Of a stretch of DNA of 64,000 nt, positions 27,227-39,612 are shown one piece after another. How positions within the stretch are numbered: position 1 is the stretch's first letter; the number at the start of each line of letters is the position of its first letter. The notes beneath the pieces were generated by a model. That model was not told where the DNA came from and did no database searches. It saw only the letters and a list, made by a program, of their open reading frames with translations. Position numbers and translations under genes: made by a program. The stretch comes from Sediminibacillus massiliensis (GTDB lineage: Bacteria; Bacillota; Bacilli; Bacillales; Amphibacillaceae), in the NCBI RefSeq assembly GCF_900156915.1, contig NZ_LT732535.1:2344912-2408911 (forward strand), in the 5' to 3' direction.

Positions 27227-27835
27227 TTACCATTCCCCGTTGGAAAACGGAGATTCTACTACATCAGTCAATACTTTAAATGGCACTGTCGAAATATGGG
27301 CGCCATGATAGGCTGCTTCTTTGACATGGAGTGGATGCCTGATCGATGCGGCGATTATTTCCGTGTCAATTCCGTGGCGGTCGAAAATCTCCGCAATGGA
27401 CGACACCACTTCCAGCCCATTACATCCGGCATCCTCCATAATCCCCAAAAAAGGCGAAACATAACTGGCTCCGGCCCTGGCTGCCAGCAATGCTTGACCG
27501 GCATGAGAAATCAAGGTGACATTCGTTTTTATATTTAATTCGCTTAACGCTTTGACTGCTTTCAAGCCCTCCATCGTCATTGGTACATTAACCGTCATAG
27601 TTGGTGCGATGACGGCGAGCTCTTTGCCCTCTTCAACCATTCCTTCTGCATCCTCAGATATCAGCTCAGCACTGACTGGGCCTGACACTTCACGGGTTAT
27701 TTCTTTAAGCCTGCCTTGTAAGGAAACGCCTTCTTTTTCAACAAGGGTTGGAGTTGTTGTCACCCCGTCCAGAATCCCGAGTGCATTTGCCTCTCTGACC
27801 TCTTCTAAGTTGGCCGTATCAATGAAAAATTTCAT
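27227..27835 (-). CDS. tal: Divergent transaldolase-like protein (TalC/YwjH position)
   Basis: Transaldolases of this short class move a dihydroxyacetone unit between sugar phosphates through a lysine Schiff base. This 202-residue protein has the correct start ([20 protein letters not shown]), the Schiff-base lysine in IKTNVTLIS, and SYVSPFLG. Several usual residues differ. The strongly conserved Asn in VTTNPSL is Thr here (VTTTPTL). The Arg after SPFLG is Ile. The usual C-terminal HPLTDxGxxxFLxDW is shortened to ESPFSNGEW. The start at 27835 follows a gggttgtaagg ribosome binding site. Activity may be altered; function is assigned mainly by fold and position beside fbaA. Confidence 0.85.
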   Translation of the reverse strand: MKFFIDTANLEEVREANALGILDGVTTTPTLVEKEGVSLQGRLKEITREVSGPVSAELISEDAEGMVEEGKELAVIAPTMTVNVPMTMEGLKAVKALSELNIKTNVTLISHAGQALLAARAGASYVSPFLGIMEDAGCNGLEVVSSIAEIFDRHGIDTEIIAASIRHPLHVKEAAYHGAHISTVPFKVLTDVVESPFSNGEW

Positions 27836-28014
27836 CCTTACAACCCCTTTCAAAAGATTGGACAGAATTCGTTTGATATACAATTCCCGCATAAGATGAT
27901 TTTGAAGCATCCGGATGGCTCAAAAGCAGCCAAAGCATTTGAAGCGTGGCTGAATTTATCATCATCAAGTCTTGGAAGATAAATTGTTATGTTTGCTAAA
28001 GTGGATAATTGTAT

Positions 28015-28043
28015 GAAAAGGAAACTGCCTGATGACAGCTTCC
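28015..28043 (-). terminator. Terminator of fbaA
   Basis: Minus-strand GGAAGCTGTC, loop atca, GGCAGTTTCC then TTTTC. It lies about 65 bp after the fbaA stop codon. Confidence 0.7.
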
Positions 28044-28108
28044 TTCTCTTATAATACAAAATATTGAATACTAATGGTGCATTCAGCGCCGTTACTTTGC
28101 GGTCGCCT

Positions 28109-28972
28109 TTACGCTTTGTTGGATGAACCGAATTCGCGCATTTTGCCGATGACTGTTTCTTTGATAGCGTCGCGGCCTGGTCCAAGATATTTACGTGGGT
28201 CGTATTGTTCAGGCTGTTCAGCCAATACTTCACGAACTCTTTTCGCTTGAGCGATTTGGTTTTCTGTATTTACGTTGATTTTAGAAGTTCCAAGGGAAAG
28301 TGCACGTTGGATATCCTTTGTCGGGATACCAGTTCCACCGTGAAGCACCAATGGCACGTTTACAAGGTTGAATACTTCTTCCATGCGGTCGAAGCCTAGG
28401 TTCGGTTCACCTTTGTAAGGGCCGTGAACAGATCCAAGAGCTGGCGCAAAGCAATCAACGCCTGTTTCATTTACCAATCGTTCACATTCTGCAGGAATCG
28501 CATAAGCAGCTTCTGCATCGTCCACAACTAAGTCATCCTCTTGTCCACCGATACGGCCAAGTTCTGCTTCGACAGATACGCCGTGGATGTGAGCAAGCTC
28601 AACCACTTTTTTAGTCAATGCAATGTTTTCTTCTAACGGGTAATGAGATCCGTCGATCATTACAGAAGTGAAACCTGCATGGATTGCTTCCGCACATTTT
28701 TCAAAGCTTGAACCATGGTCCAAATGGATGGCTACAGGCACTGTAGTACCGTATTCTTCCATAAGAGCTTCAACCATTTTCACTACCACTTTGAATCCGC
28801 CCATATATCTTGCTGCGCCTTCGGATACCCCAAGGATTACCGGAGAGTTTTCCTCTTGTGCAGCTTGCAGGATAGCTTGAGCATATTCAAGGTTGTTAAG
28901 GTTGAATTGCCCAACACCATAGTTATTCTTCTTTGCTTCTTCGAGCATTTCTTTCATTGAAACTAAAGGCAT
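28109..28972 (-). CDS. fbaA: Fructose-bisphosphate aldolase, class II
   Basis: A zinc-dependent glycolytic and gluconeogenic aldolase of 287 residues. Zinc and substrate ligands are visible in [10 protein letters not shown] (near 82), [14 protein letters not shown] (near 134), GSVHGPYKG (near 180) and LHGGTGIP (near 210). The C-terminal [14 protein letters not shown] binds phosphate. The start is directly preceded by aaggagg. It lies between tal and spo0F, in the conserved order. Confidence 0.96.
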   Translation of the reverse strand: MPLVSMKEMLEEAKKNNYGVGQFNLNNLEYAQAILQAAQEENSPVILGVSEGAARYMGGFKVVVKMVEALMEEYGTTVPVAIHLDHGSSFEKCAEAIHAGFTSVMIDGSHYPLEENIALTKKVVELAHIHGVSVEAELGRIGGQEDDLVVDDAEAAYAIPAECERLVNETGVDCFAPALGSVHGPYKGEPNLGFDRMEEVFNLVNVPLVLHGGTGIPTKDIQRALSLGTSKINVNTENQIAQAKRVREVLAEQPEQYDPRKYLGPGRDAIKETVIGKMREFGSSNKA

Positions 28973-29135
28973 GTAATTTCCTCCTTATGAACTTCTATGT
29001 TTTGATATTGCTTGTGCAGTCGATTCGATTTTGAATAGACACTAGTATAAGAATACCAACTCCTATCTGTCGGTGCAACAAAACAGTCAGTAGTTAGCGT
29101 TTTCTTTTTATATTTCGATAATTATGTAAATTTTA

Positions 29136-29504
29136 TTAGCGATTTTGCTGTAAAATTCTGTTCACATGGAGACGCGCATCATCAATGTTAAAAGGCTTGG
29201 CAAAGACTTCTTCAACCATCGGAAATTCATCTCTCCTGCTTTCTATTTCTTCTATCAATCCGCTCATCAATATTGCGGGTATGTAAATTTCCCTTTCCTG
29301 CAGAGTGTTCAGCAGTCCTTTGGCATCCATTATCGGCAGCCTGTAATCCACCATTAATAAGTCCGGTTTCTTTTCTATAATTTTATCCAATGCTTCTTTT
29401 CCATTCGATGCCGTCGTAATCTCATACCCCTCTCTTTTCAGAACTTCTTCCAGTAACATGCGGATCCCCGGTTGGTCATCTACTACCATAACCGTTTTCT
29501 TCAT
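29136..29504 (-). CDS. spo0F: Sporulation phosphorelay response regulator Spo0F
   Basis: A single receiver domain that passes phosphate from sporulation kinases to Spo0B. The 122-residue protein has the acidic pair in VMVVDDQPGIRML, the phosphoacceptor Asp in LLMVDYRLPIMD (near residue 53), Ser in the Thr/Ser switch position (AILMSGL) and the conserved Lys in FAKPFNIDDAR (near 103). There is no output domain. The start at ATG 29504 follows gggaagggctga; an in-frame extension to 29585 runs through the promoter and is rejected. A candidate sigma-H promoter lies upstream. Confidence 0.92.
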   Translation of the reverse strand: MKKTVMVVDDQPGIRMLLEEVLKREGYEITTASNGKEALDKIIEKKPDLLMVDYRLPIMDAKGLLNTLQEREIYIPAILMSGLIEEIESRRDEFPMVEEVFAKPFNIDDARLHVNRILQQNR

Positions 29505-29573
29505 ATGGCTCAGCCCTTCCCACAAAATAAAATAGTGTATATTAGTCCAGATGATAATGATAATACTATAAAT

Positions 29574-29602
29574 ATCTTCTAGCAAAATGTGGATATTCCT
29601 GC
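29574..29602 (-). promoter_or_regulatory. Candidate sigma-H promoter of spo0F
   Basis: On the minus strand GCAGGAATA (29602-29594) matches the -35 consensus RNAGGAWWW exactly. After 11 bases CTAGAAGAT (29582-29574) matches RNNGAATWW only in part. B. subtilis spo0F has a sigma-H promoter. Confidence 0.5.
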
Positions 29603-29653
29603 CTATTTACACGGAATAATCGAATACCAACTATATTTGTCGGAAAAATGTTT

Positions 29654-29690
29654 AAAAAACGCTGTTCCTGTCATAAGGAACAGCGTTTTT
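29654..29690 (-). terminator. Terminator of pyrG
   Basis: Minus-strand AACGCTGTTCC, loop ttatgaca, GGAACAGCGTT then further T. Eleven-base perfect stem, 10 bp after the pyrG stop; it could work in both directions. Confidence 0.9.
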
Positions 29691-29699
29691 ATTAGGAAT

Positions 29700-31364
<1,665 letters not shown>

Positions 31365-31378
31365 TCATCACAGCTTAG

Positions 31379-31406
31379 AAAAAAGCAGCACCACTTTTTT
31401 AGGGAG
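31379..31406 (-). promoter_or_regulatory. Leader hairpin upstream of pyrG
   Basis: In the minus-strand transcript CTCCCT is followed by AAAAAAG-tggtgctg-CTTTTTT, a terminator-like hairpin 70-95 bases before the pyrG start. B. subtilis pyrG uses an attenuator in a similar place, but no G-run is visible at a plausible start site, so the same mechanism is not supported. Confidence 0.35.
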
Positions 31407-31522
31407 TTTTCATTTATTATTTAAAAGATAATGCTATCGTATTCTCATTCAGAAAAACAAGAAATCCGACCGGAAATTTTCTTCAAAATCCGGAACTCGC
31501 TTGATTTTTCATATAAAAACAA

Positions 31523-31552
31523 GAAAAGCGCTCCCCTGTTCAGGGGAACGCC
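31523..31552 (-). terminator. Terminator of rpoE
   Basis: Minus-strand GGCGTTCCCCT, loop gaac, AGGGGAGCGC then TTTTC, about 75 bp after the rpoE stop. Confidence 0.8.
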
Positions 31553-31624
31553 TTATTTACGTAAAACAATTAAAGAGCCCAAATAAAATATTACTCACTT
31601 AGCCCGTGAAAGTCAAGCCGCTTT

Positions 31625-32227
31625 TTAATTGTAATTGTCATCGTTGGCAGTATCATCATCTTCGTCGCCTGTGTACGAAACATCTTCCTCGACGATTTCC
31701 TGGTCTTCGTCATCTAACTTATCGCTTCGGAAATCACCATCGTAAGCATCATCGTCATTGCCGAGGGTATCATCATCCTCGTCGTCATCTTCTTCGAAAT
31801 CGTCGCTATCATCCAATTCATCCAAGTCCACGTCTTCGTCCAAGTCCAAATCCTCGTCATCGAATTCATCCAGATTTTCATCTTCGAAATCGTCATCGAA
31901 TTTATCTTCGTTTTTCTTCGCCGCTTTTTTCTTTTTCTTCTTAGGAGTATTGTGGATTTCCTCTTCAATTTGTTCGAATGGATACCAGTCCCTCAACCCC
32001 CAAAGATTGGAACCAACAGTCAAAAAACGTCCATCAGTATTTAAATCCGTATAAAATTGAGCAATACTTTCGTCTTTTTGAGCATCGGAGAATCCTTTTA
32101 ATTCAGCGATTTCATTAAATACTTCTCTGAAATCTGTCGCTTTTTTCTTATCTTTCAGGATTACGTTCGCTAGTTCGATCATGGAAAATTCAGCAATTTG
32201 TTCCTCGCTGTAATTTGTCAAGCTCAC
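31625..32227 (-). CDS. rpoE: DNA-directed RNA polymerase subunit delta
   Basis: An accessory subunit of Firmicutes RNA polymerase that speeds recycling and promoter selectivity. The 200-residue protein has the folded N-terminal HARE-HTH domain (about 1-90: EEQIAEFSMIELANVIL, IAQFYTDLNTDGRFL, WGLRDWYPFE). A Lys-rich linker (KKKKKKAAKK) and about 95 residues of almost pure Asp and Glu with scattered Leu and Phe follow. I prefer GTG 32227, nine bases after gggag; TTG 32233 is too close to it. In B. subtilis rpoE follows fadF-acdA; here the acyl-CoA cluster lies directly upstream. Confidence 0.94.
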   Translation of the reverse strand: MSLTNYSEEQIAEFSMIELANVILKDKKKATDFREVFNEIAELKGFSDAQKDESIAQFYTDLNTDGRFLTVGSNLWGLRDWYPFEQIEEEIHNTPKKKKKKAAKKNEDKFDDDFEDENLDEFDDEDLDLDEDVDLDELDDSDDFEEDDDEDDDTLGNDDDAYDGDFRSDKLDDEDQEIVEEDVSYTGDEDDDTANDDNYN

Positions 32228-32384
32228 GGTCAAGCACTCCCTTTATATCAAATATTAGATTTCATTTTACACACATGTATGTTTTTTATACCCTTATGAT
32301 AGCTGTTTAACCTATGTGGTAAAGCCTCCCATACATTATATGGTTATCATTTTCAAAATGCAATATTAGAAGTGCTGCCGGAAG

Positions 32385-35300
32385 TTACATATTGCGGCGG
32401 TATTGACCCCCTACTTGATAAAGTGCATGGGTGATCTGGCCGAGGCTTGCGGTTTTCACGGTTTCCATCAGTTCTGCGAAGACATTCCCGCCAGATGCGG
32501 CGGTTTGCTGCAGTTTTTCCAACGCGGCAGCAGCTTCATCTTCATGCGCCTTCTGAAACTTGCGGAGCTCATCGATTTGATGGGATTTCTCCTCCTTGGT
32601 GGCTCTTGCCAGCTCCATCGAATCAACTTGGTCTGCCGGTTGCGGATTCGGATTCAAGTACGTATTGACTCCGATGATCGGCAGGTCCCCGGAATGTTTC
32701 TTCGCTTCATAATAAAGGGATTCTTCCTGGATTTTCCCACGCTGGTACTGACGCTCCATTGCCCCCAAAACACCGCCGCGGTCGTTGATCCTTTCGAATT
32801 CTGCCAAGACGGCTTCTTCTACCATATTTGTCAGTTCGTCAATGATGAAGGCACCTTGCAGGGAATTTTCGTTTTTCGTCAAACCAAACTCTTTTGTTGT
32901 AATCATTTGTATAGCCATCGCCCGTCGGACCGATCCTTCTGTCGGTGTCGTAATCGCTTCATCGTAGGAATTAGTGTGAAGGGAATTACAATTGTCCTGG
33001 ATGGCGATCAAGGCTTGCAGTGTCGTCCTAATATCGTTGAAGTCGATTTCCTGGGCGTGGAGTGACCTGCCCGATGTTTGGATATGGTATTTCAACTTTT
33101 GGCTTCTTTCATCCGCCCCGTATTTTTCCCTCATCACAATCGCCCAGATTCGTCTGGCAACACGGCCGATGACCGTATACTCCGGATCCAGACCATTGGA
33201 AAAAAAGAAAGACAGGTTGGGGGCAAATTTGTTAATGTCCATGCCCCTGCTCAGGTAGTATTCTACATAAGTAAATCCATTTGCGAGCGTGAATGCCAGC
33301 TGGGAAATCGGATTCGCTCCCGCTTCGGCGATGTGATAACCCGAGATAGAGACGGAATAGTAATTTCTTACTTGATGGTCGATAAAATACTGTTGGATGT
33401 CCCCCATCATCCTTAGGGCAAATTCAGTTGAAAAAATGCACGTATTCTGCCCTTGATCCTCTTTCAATATGTCCGCTTGCACCGTTCCCCTTACTGTAGC
33501 AAGCGTCTCGCTTTTTATCTGCTCCAATTCATCCTGATTCGGATCCCGTTTTTCCGCCGCCCTGAATTTGTCGATCTGCTGGTCGATCGCCGTATTGAAA
33601 TACATCGCCAGGATAATCGGCGCAGGACCATTGATCGTCATCGAAACAGATGTTTTCGGATCGAGCAAGTCGAAGCCGGCATACAATTTTTTCATGTCTT
33701 CCAATGTGCAAACATTCACACCGCTTTCTCCGACTTTGCCATAAATGTCCGGACGCTCATCGGGGTCTTCCCCATATAATGTGACAGAATCGAATGCAGT
33801 ACTTAACCGTTTTGCTTCATCGTCCTTTGACAAATAATGAAAGCGGCGGTTCGTGCGCTCCGGTGTACCTTCGCCGGCAAACTGCCGCTTCGGGTCTTCG
33901 CCCTTCCGTTTGAACGGGAACACACCGGCTGTAAACGGGAAAGCTCCGGGTACGTTTTCCCTTAACAGCCAGAGGAGCCTGTCACCCCAATCCTGGTAAG
34001 AGGGAAAAGCGACTTTAGGCACTTTCAGGCCTGATAAGCTCTCTGTTTTCAATTCCATAGTAATCTGCTTGTTACGGACTTGGAACTGCATCTGGTCTTC
34101 CTGATAACTCGCTTTTGTGTTATCCCATCCGTCCAGGAGCTCCTTGTTATTCTGGTCGAGATTCTGTTCTTCCCCGGCAATTGATTCAGCCAGTTCTTTT
34201 TTAACCGCCTCCTGTTCAACAAGTTCCATCGCTCCCTTTAGGCGGTACAAATTCCTGGCAGTATCTGCCTGCTGTTCAGCATGCTTGTGGTAATTTTTAA
34301 CAATTGCTGCAATATCGCGTAAATACTGTTTTCTGTCATTCGGAATGATGATATTCTGCTTTTCGACCTTGGCATCCGTTCGCAGGGATGTCACGTACTC
34401 CCATCCATAATCCTCTTTCAGTTTCTCCAGGACCGCTGCAAATAAATTATTCGTTCCGGGATCGTTGAATTGGCTGGCAATCGTGCCGAACACCGGAAAG
34501 TCCTGTTTATCTTGATGGAACAACATTCTGCTCCGTTCAAACTGTTTCCTGACCTGGTTCAATGCATCCTCTGATCCTTTTTGTTCAAATTTATTGATCA
34601 CAATAAAATCCGCAAAATCGATCATATCGATTTTCTCCAACTGGGAAGGAGCACCGTATTCAGCTGTCATGACATACATGGATATATCGCAAATATCGGT
34701 GATCGCGGCATTCCCCTGGCCGATTCCACTTGTCTCTACAATGATCAAGTCGAAATCAGCTGCTTTGGCAATATCTATAACCGGGGAGATTGCTTTTGAT
34801 AGCTCTGTGTTGGAATCCCTTGTGGCAAGTGACCTCATATAAACTCGGTCGGAAAATATCGCATTCATCCGGATTCTGTCCCCAAGCAATGCACCACCCG
34901 TTTTCCTTTTCGTCGGGTCTATAGAAAATATTGCCACTTTCCTATCGGGTATTTCGTTGATAAACCGCCGGATCAGCTCATCTGTCAACGAACTTTTGCC
35001 AGCGCCTCCCGTTCCAGTAATCCCGAGGACAGGTACTGTTTTCTCTGTTGCCGTTTTCATGGCAGTCTCCAATGCAGCAGCTTGCTCTTCTGAAGGATGG
35101 TTTTCCACATAACTGATCAAGCGGGCAAGCGCACGATGGCTGCCAGTCTTGAGCTGTGTCAGTTCTTCTTGCAACCGGAGCGGTGTAGGAAAATCGCATT
35201 CCTTCAGCATGAAATCGACCATGCCTTGCAGTCCAATCTGCCGTCCATCTTCTGGAGAAAAAATCCTTGCAACCCCATAGGCATGCAGTTCTTTCATTTC

Positions 35301-35615
35301 ACGCGGAAGAATGACACCGCCTCCCCCGCCGAACACCCGGATATGTTCCATCCCTTGTTCCTTCAACAAATCAATCATGTATTTGAAATATTCGACATGA
35401 CCGCCTTGATAGGATGAAATGGCAATCCCCTGGACATCCTCCTGTACGGCGGCATGGACAATTTCATCGACAGCCCGGTTATGTCCAAGGTGGATTACCT
35501 CCGCCCCACTAGACTGCAGGATTCTTCTCATAATATTGATCGAGGCATCATGGCCGTCAAATAAACTTGACGCTGTAACAAATCGGATCGGATACTCCGG
35601 CTTATACATTTTCAT
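32385..35615 (-). CDS. icmF: Fused isobutyryl-CoA mutase (IcmF)
   Basis: A coenzyme-B12 radical enzyme that interconverts isobutyryl-CoA and butyryl-CoA. The 1,076-residue chain joins three parts. The B12-binding domain (about 10-145) has [14 protein letters not shown], with His22 as the cobalt ligand. The MeaB-like GTPase chaperone (about 190-420) has [10 protein letters not shown] and NKFE. The mutase barrel (about 530-1,050) follows. Two residues indicate isobutyryl rather than methylmalonyl substrate: Phe579 in RQFAGEGT, where methylmalonyl-CoA mutase has Tyr, and Gln723 in [10 protein letters not shown], where that enzyme has Arg. The start at ATG 35615 follows gggggag. It is the last gene of the acyl-CoA cluster and is preceded by a TetR gene at 23 bp. 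Confidence 0.93.
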   Translation of the reverse strand: MKMYKPEYPIRFVTASSLFDGHDASINIMRRILQSSGAEVIHLGHNRAVDEIVHAAVQEDVQGIAISSYQGGHVEYFKYMIDLLKEQGMEHIRVFGGGGGVILPREMKELHAYGVARIFSPEDGRQIGLQGMVDFMLKECDFPTPLRLQEELTQLKTGSHRALARLISYVENHPSEEQAAALETAMKTATEKTVPVLGITGTGGAGKSSLTDELIRRFINEIPDRKVAIFSIDPTKRKTGGALLGDRIRMNAIFSDRVYMRSLATRDSNTELSKAISPVIDIAKAADFDLIIVETSGIGQGNAAITDICDISMYVMTAEYGAPSQLEKIDMIDFADFIVINKFEQKGSEDALNQVRKQFERSRMLFHQDKQDFPVFGTIASQFNDPGTNNLFAAVLEKLKEDYGWEYVTSLRTDAKVEKQNIIIPNDRKQYLRDIAAIVKNYHKHAEQQADTARNLYRLKGAMELVEQEAVKKELAESIAGEEQNLDQNNKELLDGWDNTKASYQEDQMQFQVRNKQITMELKTESLSGLKVPKVAFPSYQDWGDRLLWLLRENVPGAFPFTAGVFPFKRKGEDPKRQFAGEGTPERTNRRFHYLSKDDEAKRLSTAFDSVTLYGEDPDERPDIYGKVGESGVNVCTLEDMKKLYAGFDLLDPKTSVSMTINGPAPIILAMYFNTAIDQQIDKFRAAEKRDPNQDELEQIKSETLATVRGTVQADILKEDQGQNTCIFSTEFALRMMGDIQQYFIDHQVRNYYSVSISGYHIAEAGANPISQLAFTLANGFTYVEYYLSRGMDINKFAPNLSFFFSNGLDPEYTVIGRVARRIWAIVMREKYGADERSQKLKYHIQTSGRSLHAQEIDFNDIRTTLQALIAIQDNCNSLHTNSYDEAITTPTEGSVRRAMAIQMITTKEFGLTKNENSLQGAFIIDELTNMVEEAVLAEFERINDRGGVLGAMERQYQRGKIQEESLYYEAKKHSGDLPIIGVNTYLNPNPQPADQVDSMELARATKEEKSHQIDELRKFQKAHEDEAAAALEKLQQTAASGGNVFAELMETVKTASLGQITHALYQVGGQYRRNM

Positions 35616-35638
35616 CTGTTTGCTCCCCCTTCCCCTTT

Positions 35639-36277
35639 TCAACCGAGTTTTGGCATGGCGTTTCCAGCAGCGTGCAATCCTTTCAACAAATAATCGATCT
35701 GTTTTTCGATATAGGTGGATATCGTAAAATCCTTCTGCAACATCCATCTGCGAAAACTCCACATCTGTCCCTGGATGAAAATATTGTTGGCGATCAATGT
35801 GACATCAGCTCGGGTCATTGGTGTCTCGACACTATTTGTGATTACTCGTTCCAGCATGGACACCATTTCTTTTTCTCTTTGCAAGACATATTCACGGGCT
35901 TCCTTTGTTAGCGATTTCATTTCTTGATACATGATCATTACTTCATCCTGCATTTCGTCCATCAGCAAAAAGTATGATCTGACTGCTTCCACAAGCTTAT
36001 CTGCTGATCCTGCTTGAAGGTCAAAAGCAGACTCCATCCGGTCCCTAACACATTCATAGATAGAATCACAGACAAGGTAAAGAATGTCTTCTTTGGTGCG
36101 GATATACTCATACAGTGTGCCGATACTGAAACCGGAGGCTTTAGCTATTTCCCTTGTGGTCGTCCGGTGGAAGCCTTTTTCCTTGAAAAGGGAAACAGCT
36201 CCTTTGATCATCTGCTGCCGGCGCAGCTGGATCAGTTCCTGGTCCTTTATCGAAGAGGTCACTTTTTTGGACAGCAT
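35639..36277 (-). CDS. TetR family regulator of the acyl-CoA cluster
   Basis: A 212-residue TetR protein with DNA-binding domain at about 18-65 ([37 protein letters not shown]) and a helical ligand domain. It is not closely like B. subtilis FadR in sequence. It lies inside the operon, one base after the meaB stop and 23 bp before icmF, and starts behind aaaggagaa. An acyl-CoA ligand is a reasonable inference from context. The imperfect inverted repeat at 41730-41745 is a candidate binding site. Confidence 0.9.
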   Translation of the reverse strand: MLSKKVTSSIKDQELIQLRRQQMIKGAVSLFKEKGFHRTTTREIAKASGFSIGTLYEYIRTKEDILYLVCDSIYECVRDRMESAFDLQAGSADKLVEAVRSYFLLMDEMQDEVMIMYQEMKSLTKEAREYVLQREKEMVSMLERVITNSVETPMTRADVTLIANNIFIQGQMWSFRRWMLQKDFTISTYIEKQIDYLLKGLHAAGNAMPKLG

Positions 36278-37213
36278 TTATTTTCTCCTTTCCGTAAGCC
36301 AACGCTCAACCCACTTGGAGGCTAATTGATAGGGATCCTCTTTTTCCAGTTCTTTATCAAACGTTTCATTCCCCTCCAGAAAATGTTGAACCTCACGCCA
36401 GATTACCTCTCTCATCAATTCCCTCACTTCGTGTCCGTGCTTTATCCTTCGTTGGTGTCTGCCATGCTCGGACTTTTCAAGAAATTGCCTATGGGAAATG
36501 ATTTCTTTCCATAACAAGTCAAGTCCCTTGTTCTCTGTCGAGATGGTGCGGATGATGGGTGGCCTGTAAACCGGTTCTCCCATCAACTTGATAAATTCAC
36601 TCAACATCGTTTCAAGTTTTTCCACTCCTGCCAAATCCGCTTTATTAATGACGAACAGATCGGCAATTTCCATGATGCCAGCTTTGAAAATCTGCAATAC
36701 ATCCCCGCTGTTAGGCGTCATGACGAGCGCAGTGGTATCAGCCACCTTCATTACATCCAGCTCCGACTGGCCGACCCCGACGGTTTCCACCAGGATAACA
36801 TCGAACCCATACGCATTGCAGATCCGAGTGGCATCCTTTGTCGCCCGGGCTAAACCGCCCAGACTTCCACGGGCAGCCATGCTGCGGATAAACACCCCTT
36901 TGTCGGAAAAATGCCTGTTCATCCGGAATCTGTCACCAAGCAACGCACCTCCGCTAAATGGGCTGGAAGGGTCTACAGCAATCACAGCAATCGTTAATCC
37001 CATATCACGGACATGGCCGATCAGTTGATTGACGAGCGAACTTTTCCCTGCGCCGGGTGAACCTGTAATCCCTATAAAGTGGCCCTTGTTTGGCACCGAA
37101 AAAATGTCGCTCATCATCGCCAATTTATCTGGATGGTCATTTTCCACCATGGTAATGGCCCTTGCCAGTGCCCGTATATCCTTGTTTTTCACCCTGTCAG
37201 CTAGTTCATGCAT
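36278..37213 (-). CDS. meaB: MeaB-type GTPase, chaperone of a B12-dependent acyl-CoA mutase
   Basis: A G3E-family GTPase that protects and reloads B12-dependent mutases. The 311-residue protein has the P-loop GITGSPGAGKSSLVN (near 50), [15 protein letters not shown], the switch region VETVGVGQSELDV and the guanine motif VINKADLAG (near 200). Its C-terminal helices form the dimer arm. It is surprising beside icmF, whose product already contains such a domain. It may serve a separate methylmalonyl-CoA mutase encoded elsewhere. The start ATG follows gaaaggaacc. Confidence 0.92.
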   Translation of the reverse strand: MHELADRVKNKDIRALARAITMVENDHPDKLAMMSDIFSVPNKGHFIGITGSPGAGKSSLVNQLIGHVRDMGLTIAVIAVDPSSPFSGGALLGDRFRMNRHFSDKGVFIRSMAARGSLGGLARATKDATRICNAYGFDVILVETVGVGQSELDVMKVADTTALVMTPNSGDVLQIFKAGIMEIADLFVINKADLAGVEKLETMLSEFIKLMGEPVYRPPIIRTISTENKGLDLLWKEIISHRQFLEKSEHGRHQRRIKHGHEVRELMREVIWREVQHFLEGNETFDKELEKEDPYQLASKWVERWLTERRK

Positions 37214-37295
37214 AGAGCCGGTTCCTTTCTATCAGCATTTAATCATTCTCATTCAGGTAGCCAGGCTTTAAAATATCTGTACACATTTTCTGATT

Positions 37296-38435
37296 TTACT
37301 TCGTCAGCATGCGACCGATAACGAGGCGCTGAATTTCATTCGTCCCCTCGTAAATTTGCGTGATTTTGGCGTCACGCATATAACGCTCTACAGGATAGTC
37401 CTTTGTGTATCCATATCCTCCAAAAACCTGGACAGCATCCGTGGTGATCCGCATGGCAGCATCACCGGCAAACAACTTCGACATGGCTGATGCTTTTCCA
37501 TATGGCTTTCCTTCTGACTCAAGCCATGCTGCCTGGTAAGTCATCAAACGTGCCGCTTCGATTTCCGTGGCCATGTCAGCCAATTTGAAAGAAATCCCTT
37601 GGTTGGAGGCAATTGGTTTACCGAATTGTTCACGTTCTTTTGCGTAGTCAACAGCTGCATCAAGTGCCCCCTGAGCTATACCCAGGGCCTGTGCTGCAAT
37701 ACCATTCCGGCCGCCGTCCAAAGTGCTCATCGCAATCTTGAATCCTTCCCCTTCTTTACCAAGCAAATTCCGTTTAGGTATCCGGCAGTTTTCAAATATT
37801 AATTCAGTTGTCGGGGAGGAGCGGATGCCGAGTTTCCTTTCTTTTTTCCCGAATGAAAAACCAGGCGTTCCCTTTTCCACCACCAAAGCGCTGATTCCCC
37901 GGTGCCCGGCAGATTGGTCTGTCTTGGCAAAAACGATATAGATATCAGCCACGCCTCCATTGGTGATCCAAACTTTATTCCCGTTCAGGATGTACTCATC
38001 GTCTTCCGCTTTGGCGACTGTTTTCATCGACGCTACGTCGCTTCCCGCACCAGGCTCTGACAAGGCGTATGCCCCGAGCTTCTCTCCACTGGCGAGTTCC
38101 TTGAGAAATGTCTGCTTCTGCTGTTCTGAACCATATTTAAACAACGGCCAGCTAGCCAGGGAGATGTGGGCAGACAGCGTCACACCTGTCGAGGCGCACA
38201 CACGGGACAATTCCTCCACGGCGATTACATAACTGACATAATCAGCCCCAATGCCGCCATATTGCTCCGGCCAGGGGATACCAGTCAATCCCAGCTCAGC
38301 CATTTTATCGAAAATCGCACGGTCGAAGCGTTCTTCTTCGTCCCTTTCGACAGCTGTAGGTTCGACTTCCTTCTTCGCAAAGTTCCTGACCATGGTCCGG
38401 AGCATTTCTTGTTCATCGGTTAATTGGAAATTCAT
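37296..38435 (-). CDS. Acyl-CoA dehydrogenase (first copy)
   Basis: An FAD enzyme that forms the 2,3-double bond of acyl-CoA, passing electrons to ETF. The 379-residue protein has an N-terminal helical domain, the FAD/substrate region [15 protein letters not shown] and [18 protein letters not shown]. The C-terminal [29 protein letters not shown] holds the catalytic Glu in YEGTNE. The length matches AcdA. The start follows agggaggga. It lies 22 bp after the second copy. Butyryl- or short branched-acyl-CoA is the likely substrate from context. Confidence 0.93.
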   Translation of the reverse strand: MNFQLTDEQEMLRTMVRNFAKKEVEPTAVERDEEERFDRAIFDKMAELGLTGIPWPEQYGGIGADYVSYVIAVEELSRVCASTGVTLSAHISLASWPLFKYGSEQQKQTFLKELASGEKLGAYALSEPGAGSDVASMKTVAKAEDDEYILNGNKVWITNGGVADIYIVFAKTDQSAGHRGISALVVEKGTPGFSFGKKERKLGIRSSPTTELIFENCRIPKRNLLGKEGEGFKIAMSTLDGGRNGIAAQALGIAQGALDAAVDYAKEREQFGKPIASNQGISFKLADMATEIEAARLMTYQAAWLESEGKPYGKASAMSKLFAGDAAMRITTDAVQVFGGYGYTKDYPVERYMRDAKITQIYEGTNEIQRLVIGRMLTK

Positions 38436-38457
38436 TCCTGTCCCTCCCTATTATGAT

Positions 38458-39597
38458 CTATTGTAAAATCTTTTTGCTGATTACCATGTGTTGAATCTCG
38501 CTCGTTCCTTCATATATCTCGCAAATTTTGGCATCACGGAACAACCTTTCCACAGAGTATTCTTTTGTGTAACCATATCCGCCATAAATTTGGACAGCCT
38601 CAATGGCTGCCTCCATGGCCGTTTTCGATGCAAACAGTTTGGCCATCGATGCTTCCTTTCCGCATTCTCTTCCCTGTGACCGCAGGCTTGCTGCTTGATA
38701 GGTCAATAGTTTAGCTGCTTCTACCTGTGTTGCCATATCTGCCAACTTAAAAGAAACGCCCTGCTGCTCGGATATCGGCTTTCCAAACTGGATCCTCTCT
38801 TTGGCATATCTGATTGAATAGGAAAGCGCGGCATCCGCGATTCCCAGAGCCTGTGCAGCAATTCCGATCCGGCCTGTATTCAAGTTGGCCATTGCGATTT
38901 TGAAGCCTTCTCCTTCTTTTCCGATCAACTGCTCAGCGGGAATGATACAGTTATCAAAAAGAAGCTGAACCGTGTTTGACCCGTGGAGGCCCATTTTCTT
39001 TTCCTTCTTGCCGATAGTGAGTCCTTGTGCATCTTTTTCCACGATAAAGGCGCTGACTCCTTTATACCCTCCTTCTTGGCTGGTCCTCGCAAAGACAATA
39101 TAGGTATCTGCAGCTCCGCCATTGGTGATAAACATCTTTGTGCCTTGCAGGATATAATTGCTTCCAGATTTTTTTGCAGTCATTTTCAGACTGGAAGCAT
39201 CTGATCCTGCGCCAGGTTCTGTTAAAGCGAATGCACCCAAATATTCACCTGAAGCAAGCTTCGGAAGGTATTTTTGCTTTTGGTGTTCATTTCCGAAATA
39301 GAGAATGGGATTGGTGCCGACAGAGGTATGGACAGATAAAATCACGCCTATTGTCGCACTGACTTTGGAAAGCTCATGAAGGGCGATAATATAAGAGAGA
39401 AAGTCCATCTCACTACCACCGTATTTCTCCGGGACCGGGATGCCCATTAAACCGATTTCACCCATCCGGCTGACCAGTTCAATCGGAAACCGGTCTTCTT
39501 GTTCCATTCGCGGGATTTCTTTGGCCACTTCTTTCTCGGCAAAGTCACGGACCATTTTTCGCATCATTTGTTGTTCAGGCGTAAAGGCGAATTCCAT
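38458..39597 (-). CDS. Acyl-CoA dehydrogenase (second copy)
   Basis: A paralogue of its neighbour with the same length (379 residues) and the same motifs: FALTEPGAGSDASSL, MFITNGGAADTYIVFART, and YGYTKEYSVERLFRDAKICEIYEGTSEIQ with the catalytic Glu. The two have diverged clearly across the sequence, so they are not a recent duplication. Different chain-length or branch preference is likely: one for linear butyryl-CoA and one for a branched acyl-CoA would fit the IcmF context. The start follows aagaggagg, 15 bp after the hydroxyacyl-CoA dehydrogenase gene. Confidence 0.93.
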   Translation of the reverse strand: MEFAFTPEQQMMRKMVRDFAEKEVAKEIPRMEQEDRFPIELVSRMGEIGLMGIPVPEKYGGSEMDFLSYIIALHELSKVSATIGVILSVHTSVGTNPILYFGNEHQKQKYLPKLASGEYLGAFALTEPGAGSDASSLKMTAKKSGSNYILQGTKMFITNGGAADTYIVFARTSQEGGYKGVSAFIVEKDAQGLTIGKKEKKMGLHGSNTVQLLFDNCIIPAEQLIGKEGEGFKIAMANLNTGRIGIAAQALGIADAALSYSIRYAKERIQFGKPISEQQGVSFKLADMATQVEAAKLLTYQAASLRSQGRECGKEASMAKLFASKTAMEAAIEAVQIYGGYGYTKEYSVERLFRDAKICEIYEGTSEIQHMVISKKILQ

Positions 39598-39612
39598 ATC
39601 CTTTTCCTCCTC

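Noticed and set aside
31379..31406. B. subtilis-type pyrG reiterative-transcription switch
   Set aside because: A leader hairpin is present, but no GGG start run is visible, so the mechanism cannot be claimed.
31606..32054. Long His/Arg-rich or Ser-rich frames opposite rpoE
   Set aside because: They are shadows of the Asp/Glu codon run of the delta subunit.
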